From Isoetes taiwanensis (lineage: Eukaryota > Streptophyta > Lycopodiopsida > Isoetales > Isoetaceae): 64,000 nucleotides of DNA. Positions 61,036-64,000 of this stretch are shown here, piece after piece. A model generated the notes under the pieces. It was given only the letters and a program-made list of their open reading frames with translations, was not told the origin of the DNA and made no database searches. Each line of letters begins with the position of its first letter. Position 1 is the stretch's first letter. The stretch is taken from NCBI GenBank assembly GCA_021234155.1, contig JAJEKV010000033.1, forward strand, positions 371,595 through 435,594, read 5' to 3'. The translations under genes and the position numbers were made by a program.

Positions 61036-64000
61036 ATAATAGGAATAGAATAGAATATGATTTTATCGTCCACGGAGACCAACTGGCCTATGGGACCCAA
61101 GTACAAAGAGAGAGCAGCAGGCATATTACTACCAGGATTAAAAAACCCCCGCCCCGAAGGGTTTTCGGAGGAAAAACCTTAGTAGCAATAAGGATGCTGA
61201 CATACTGCACAGTTATATACATAATCACAAGTACAGCTGAGGTTAATGTCAGACAGGGGGGCATAACTGAGTCCGCGTATCCATTACCTCCCGGAGGTAC
61301 GATCCCAACAAGCCTACAGAGGCCATGCTCAGTAGCTCATGCAGGGCCTGATGGGGCACAACTAACCGAGCATACCGAGTCCGGATATGCTCGGTATCAC
61401 GGACAGTTCGAGGGCGCGGACTTTCATCCTCAATGGCTACCGCTGACAACACCGGCTGCACTCCTCGCCCTCACGCTGCCCCCGAATCCATCTCCTTGTC
61501 TCACGCGGAGGTGGTGTCAACTGCAGGCAATTTGAGCACCACACCGCACTTTTTCATGGGTAGATGGGTGCGCAGGTGGTGTGGGCCCCTCGTGAGCATG
61601 TGGGATTAACCGGATGTCCATAATTTGCCACCTTTGACATGTGATGTGGCCTTCAGATCCCAAAAAGCTTGGCCATGAAGCAGCATCCAAGTACGCCAAG
61701 GCAGCGGGCTGCCCTTCGGCGGTATGCACTGGTCCACATGCGGTGTGCCTGCACATTCCATCGCGAGAACCACGGGCTTGCTTTGTCTTTCCAAAGAAGC
61801 TTTGAGTCATCATGGGCCCATCGCCATCGCCAAAGCAAGGTTGGGCAGCCGGGCTTCATCCATAGCCACCACCTTTTCGGAAGTAAATAATGTGACATTC
61901 CAAATAAGCAGCCCTCTCAGAATGGAAGGAAGCCTCGCCTCGAGCAAGATCCGATATGGGGACCGTGGGATTTCACTCCTGCCCGCCAAGAAGGCCTTCT
62001 CAGACTGCCTTCTAGATCGCTCCAAGTGGTGAGGGATATCACCGCCCCTACACTGCCGCCTCTATAGAGGAGGACGGCCCAACCAAGGCCGGAACGAAAG
62101 TGTGCCCCGGTGATCCCATGCATACCGCCTTTGTGACTATTGTTTTGTATTGTATACATGTATTTTCCACCAAGTAGCGACCCAGAACCCGATGGATGCA
62201 TCCCGCTGTGTGGTAGTAGAAAACTCAATGCCCAAATACTTATAAGATCAACCACCTCCACTACCCGCCTCGGTAAGTGAATGAGGGAAGGCGTGGTGCC
62301 GGATGATGGGACCAAGAATCCCTCGCTCTTGGCTAAAGTTAACTCTCGCTGCTGAATTGGCGTAGTGTCCCATCTAGGTGGCGCTGTATGTCCTTCCGGG
62401 TATATATGCAGTAGGTCAAATACATCGCGATATATGAGTTGCCGATTATGCGGGTATCAACCGAAATTGCGTTTCGCCTAGCCATTCTTCTAGCCGGTCA
62501 ATGTACGTCAAGAGCTGCCGATAGCAGAGGGTCCAAGCACCCCCAAAGTTACTAACAACGGGCTCTCGACAAAGGTGAGACTACCGAGCAAGCCTCGTGA
62601 TAGTCCAGATATAGCATTCCAAGTCCATCTGGGGTCCCTACCGCCTCACTGGTCTCCACAACTTATCCCGGTGTTAATCGGTGGTCAAAAGCCTTTTTGT
62701 AAATCCACAAAGCAACAAGATGTGTTCCGCTTGATTCAAGCTATCCTCTATGAATGTTCGCAGAGTGAAGATATAGTCAATAAGTAGAATGCCGCATGAA
62801 GCCACAAGTGGAGAGCTTGCACTTCCATCCCTCAGCCCAAAGTGTCGGGCCGCCAAGAATCCCTGCTAGCAACTCTGGCAAAGACGTAACCGACCATATG
62901 AGTTGGCTATTGGGTCAGCGGGGGTCCCTCTCGCTTTGTATATGGGCACAACTCCCACCGTAGTCCAAAGGTGGGGAAGCCTTCTTGCAATGCCCTGAAG
63001 AGTGTCTGGAGAACCCAAGCACCATTGGGGCCCGACCCACTTGAGAAGCTCACCAAGATACCATCTAAATCTGCCTTCCCCGTTAGCTTAGGCGCCAGGT
63101 GCCCATTATGACATCCCTTCGCAACGACCAGGGCCTGCCTCAAGGAGGTACCGCCGCTCAAGCTTCCCATTGGGTCATACTACCGCCGAAGTATCTCGCC
63201 CCATTGTTCCCGGGTAATATTTCCCGCGGTGGGTTGTGCCTTTACCAAGACCTTTCTCCGTAAGGCCCTAGGTGGCGGGTCTAGTAGACCAAACATTCAA
63301 GGTCGGTGCTCCACAAGATAATTGGCTTTCTTGGTCTTGAGGAAGGAGCGGTATTGACGGACGCCCATGGGGCTTAATGGTGGGTTCAGCACTTGGCATG
63401 AGCCATCGCCCTCCCGGCTATTCGCCATCGAACCACGGATTGCGGGGAAGGTGGTTGCAGCCCCCGTGGATCGCCGAGCGGGCTCTCCCAAAGCATCCGT
63501 CCCTACCCTCGAAGGGGAGCCGGTTCACCGGGCCGCTCACGTTGAAGTGGGGAGCCGCAGCGACTCCAGCTCATGCTCAAGCATCCTCGTGATAGACCGC
63601 CGTGATGATCATAGTCCGTGACACAACCGCGGGTACATGGGGTGTTGGGGCAATGGGTGCTCGGGTGGGTCGCCAATGTATCTCGCAAGAACAGGGCCGA
63701 TGGTCGAGTCTACTGGCCTCCCCCACTGGTCCCCACACCGGGCAGTGATCAAGTGTAGGCATTGCTCGCCCGCTAGCATCGCATCCACCACACCGGGTGC
63801 CGCCTGTCCCTCGCCGCCTACAAGTGAAGCGCCGAGGACGCACCGTATAGCCCCATTGCAAATGACCGTGTCAAAGATACCGCCTAAAGCCAGTAGGGGC
63901 CATACCGCTATACGGTCACCGGGTCAAGCCATCCGATGCCCTTGGCCAAACCATCTCAAGGGTCCATTTGCAACACATCCTCGCCTAGAGGTGCTAATTT
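61036..64000 (-). mobile_element. LINE with (ATTCT)n tail, runs off the window
   Basis: Minus strand, 5' to 3': near 63.17-63.0 kb GKADLDGILVSFSSGSGP and LQTLFRALQEGFPT (RT fingers, frame-shifted); at 61.8-61.9 kb DEARLPNLALAMAMGP; then the 3' UTR at 61215-61050 with hairpin AAAACCC/GGGTTTT, GGGTCCCATAGGCCAGTTGG and TCTCCGTGGACGATAAAATC, and a short ATTCT tail against L1 sequence at 61036. The region is visibly richer in G+C than its surroundings and the coding matches are broken by many shifts. It is the longest copy of the tailed family here; its 5' end lies beyond the window. Confidence 0.78.

Noticed and set aside
61216-64000. Bacterial contamination or an assembly join, suggested by higher GC and many ORFs on both strands
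   Set aside because: RT-like and C-terminal peptides of the same LINE family occur on the minus strand, and the family 3' UTR and tail follow in the right order. The ORFs are short and overlapping, unlike bacterial genes.

Overview
This is nuclear DNA of a land plant, probably a fern or another plant with a large, repeat-rich genome. Three things point that way. There is a plastid or mitochondrial type DYW pentatricopeptide (PPR) gene whose domain variants resemble those I recall from ferns. There is an intron-rich helicase gene of the plant IGHMBP2/SMUBP-2-like type. Around these lie AT-rich spacer and layers of Ty1/copia, Ty3/gypsy and non-LTR elements, mostly broken. No rRNA, convincing tRNA, CRISPR or bacterial operon structure is visible. 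The species call is inference.

Layout. 0-6 kb: decayed sequence with the 3' end and one LTR of a Ty3/gypsy element (LTR from 3994). 6-15 kb: simple repeats, a degenerate ~200-bp tandem repeat, a LINE 3' half (10.4-11.4 kb), a purine tract, a 40-unit GATA array and a 200-bp fold-back repeat. 15.6-22.9 kb: two LINE copies on either side of a duplicated segment with possible exons of an unknown gene. 23.1-26.7 kb (minus): the helicase gene, conserved in its core but apparently disrupted near its N-terminus. 29.2-30.2 kb: possible unknown exons and fragments of a CYP65-type cyclophilin gene. 31.8-34.2 kb (minus): an intronless 771-residue PPR-DYW gene, the cleanest gene here. 34.7-36.2 kb: copia 3' end with LTR, then a 321-bp TIR element. 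38.7-40.7 kb: a complete-looking non-LTR insertion with a 16-bp target duplication that carries only an ORF1-type protein. 42.6-43.4 kb: a possible small two-exon gene. 43.8-48.0 kb: gypsy pol remains, a fold-back hairpin, a second integrase piece and a decayed LINE ORF1. 50.8-53.0 kb (minus): copia pol fragment. 58.2-64 kb: a nest made of a copia LTR/gag, an L1-type LINE, and three copies of an (ATTCT)n-tailed LINE.

The main thread is one non-LTR family with reverse transcriptase, a 3' UTR carrying a conserved short hairpin, and a pentanucleotide (ATTCT)n tail instead of poly(A). Four copies carry the tail (11.4, 58.9, 60.5 and 61.0 kb). The copy at 15.6-17.3 kb carries the 3' UTR without the tail. 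The copy at 21.4-22.9 kb is linked by coding similarity only. The family explains several of the ATTCT/TAGAA simple repeats. Only two host genes look substantial, and both encode proteins expected to act in organelles or in RNA/DNA handling. I see no evidence that they form a pathway together.
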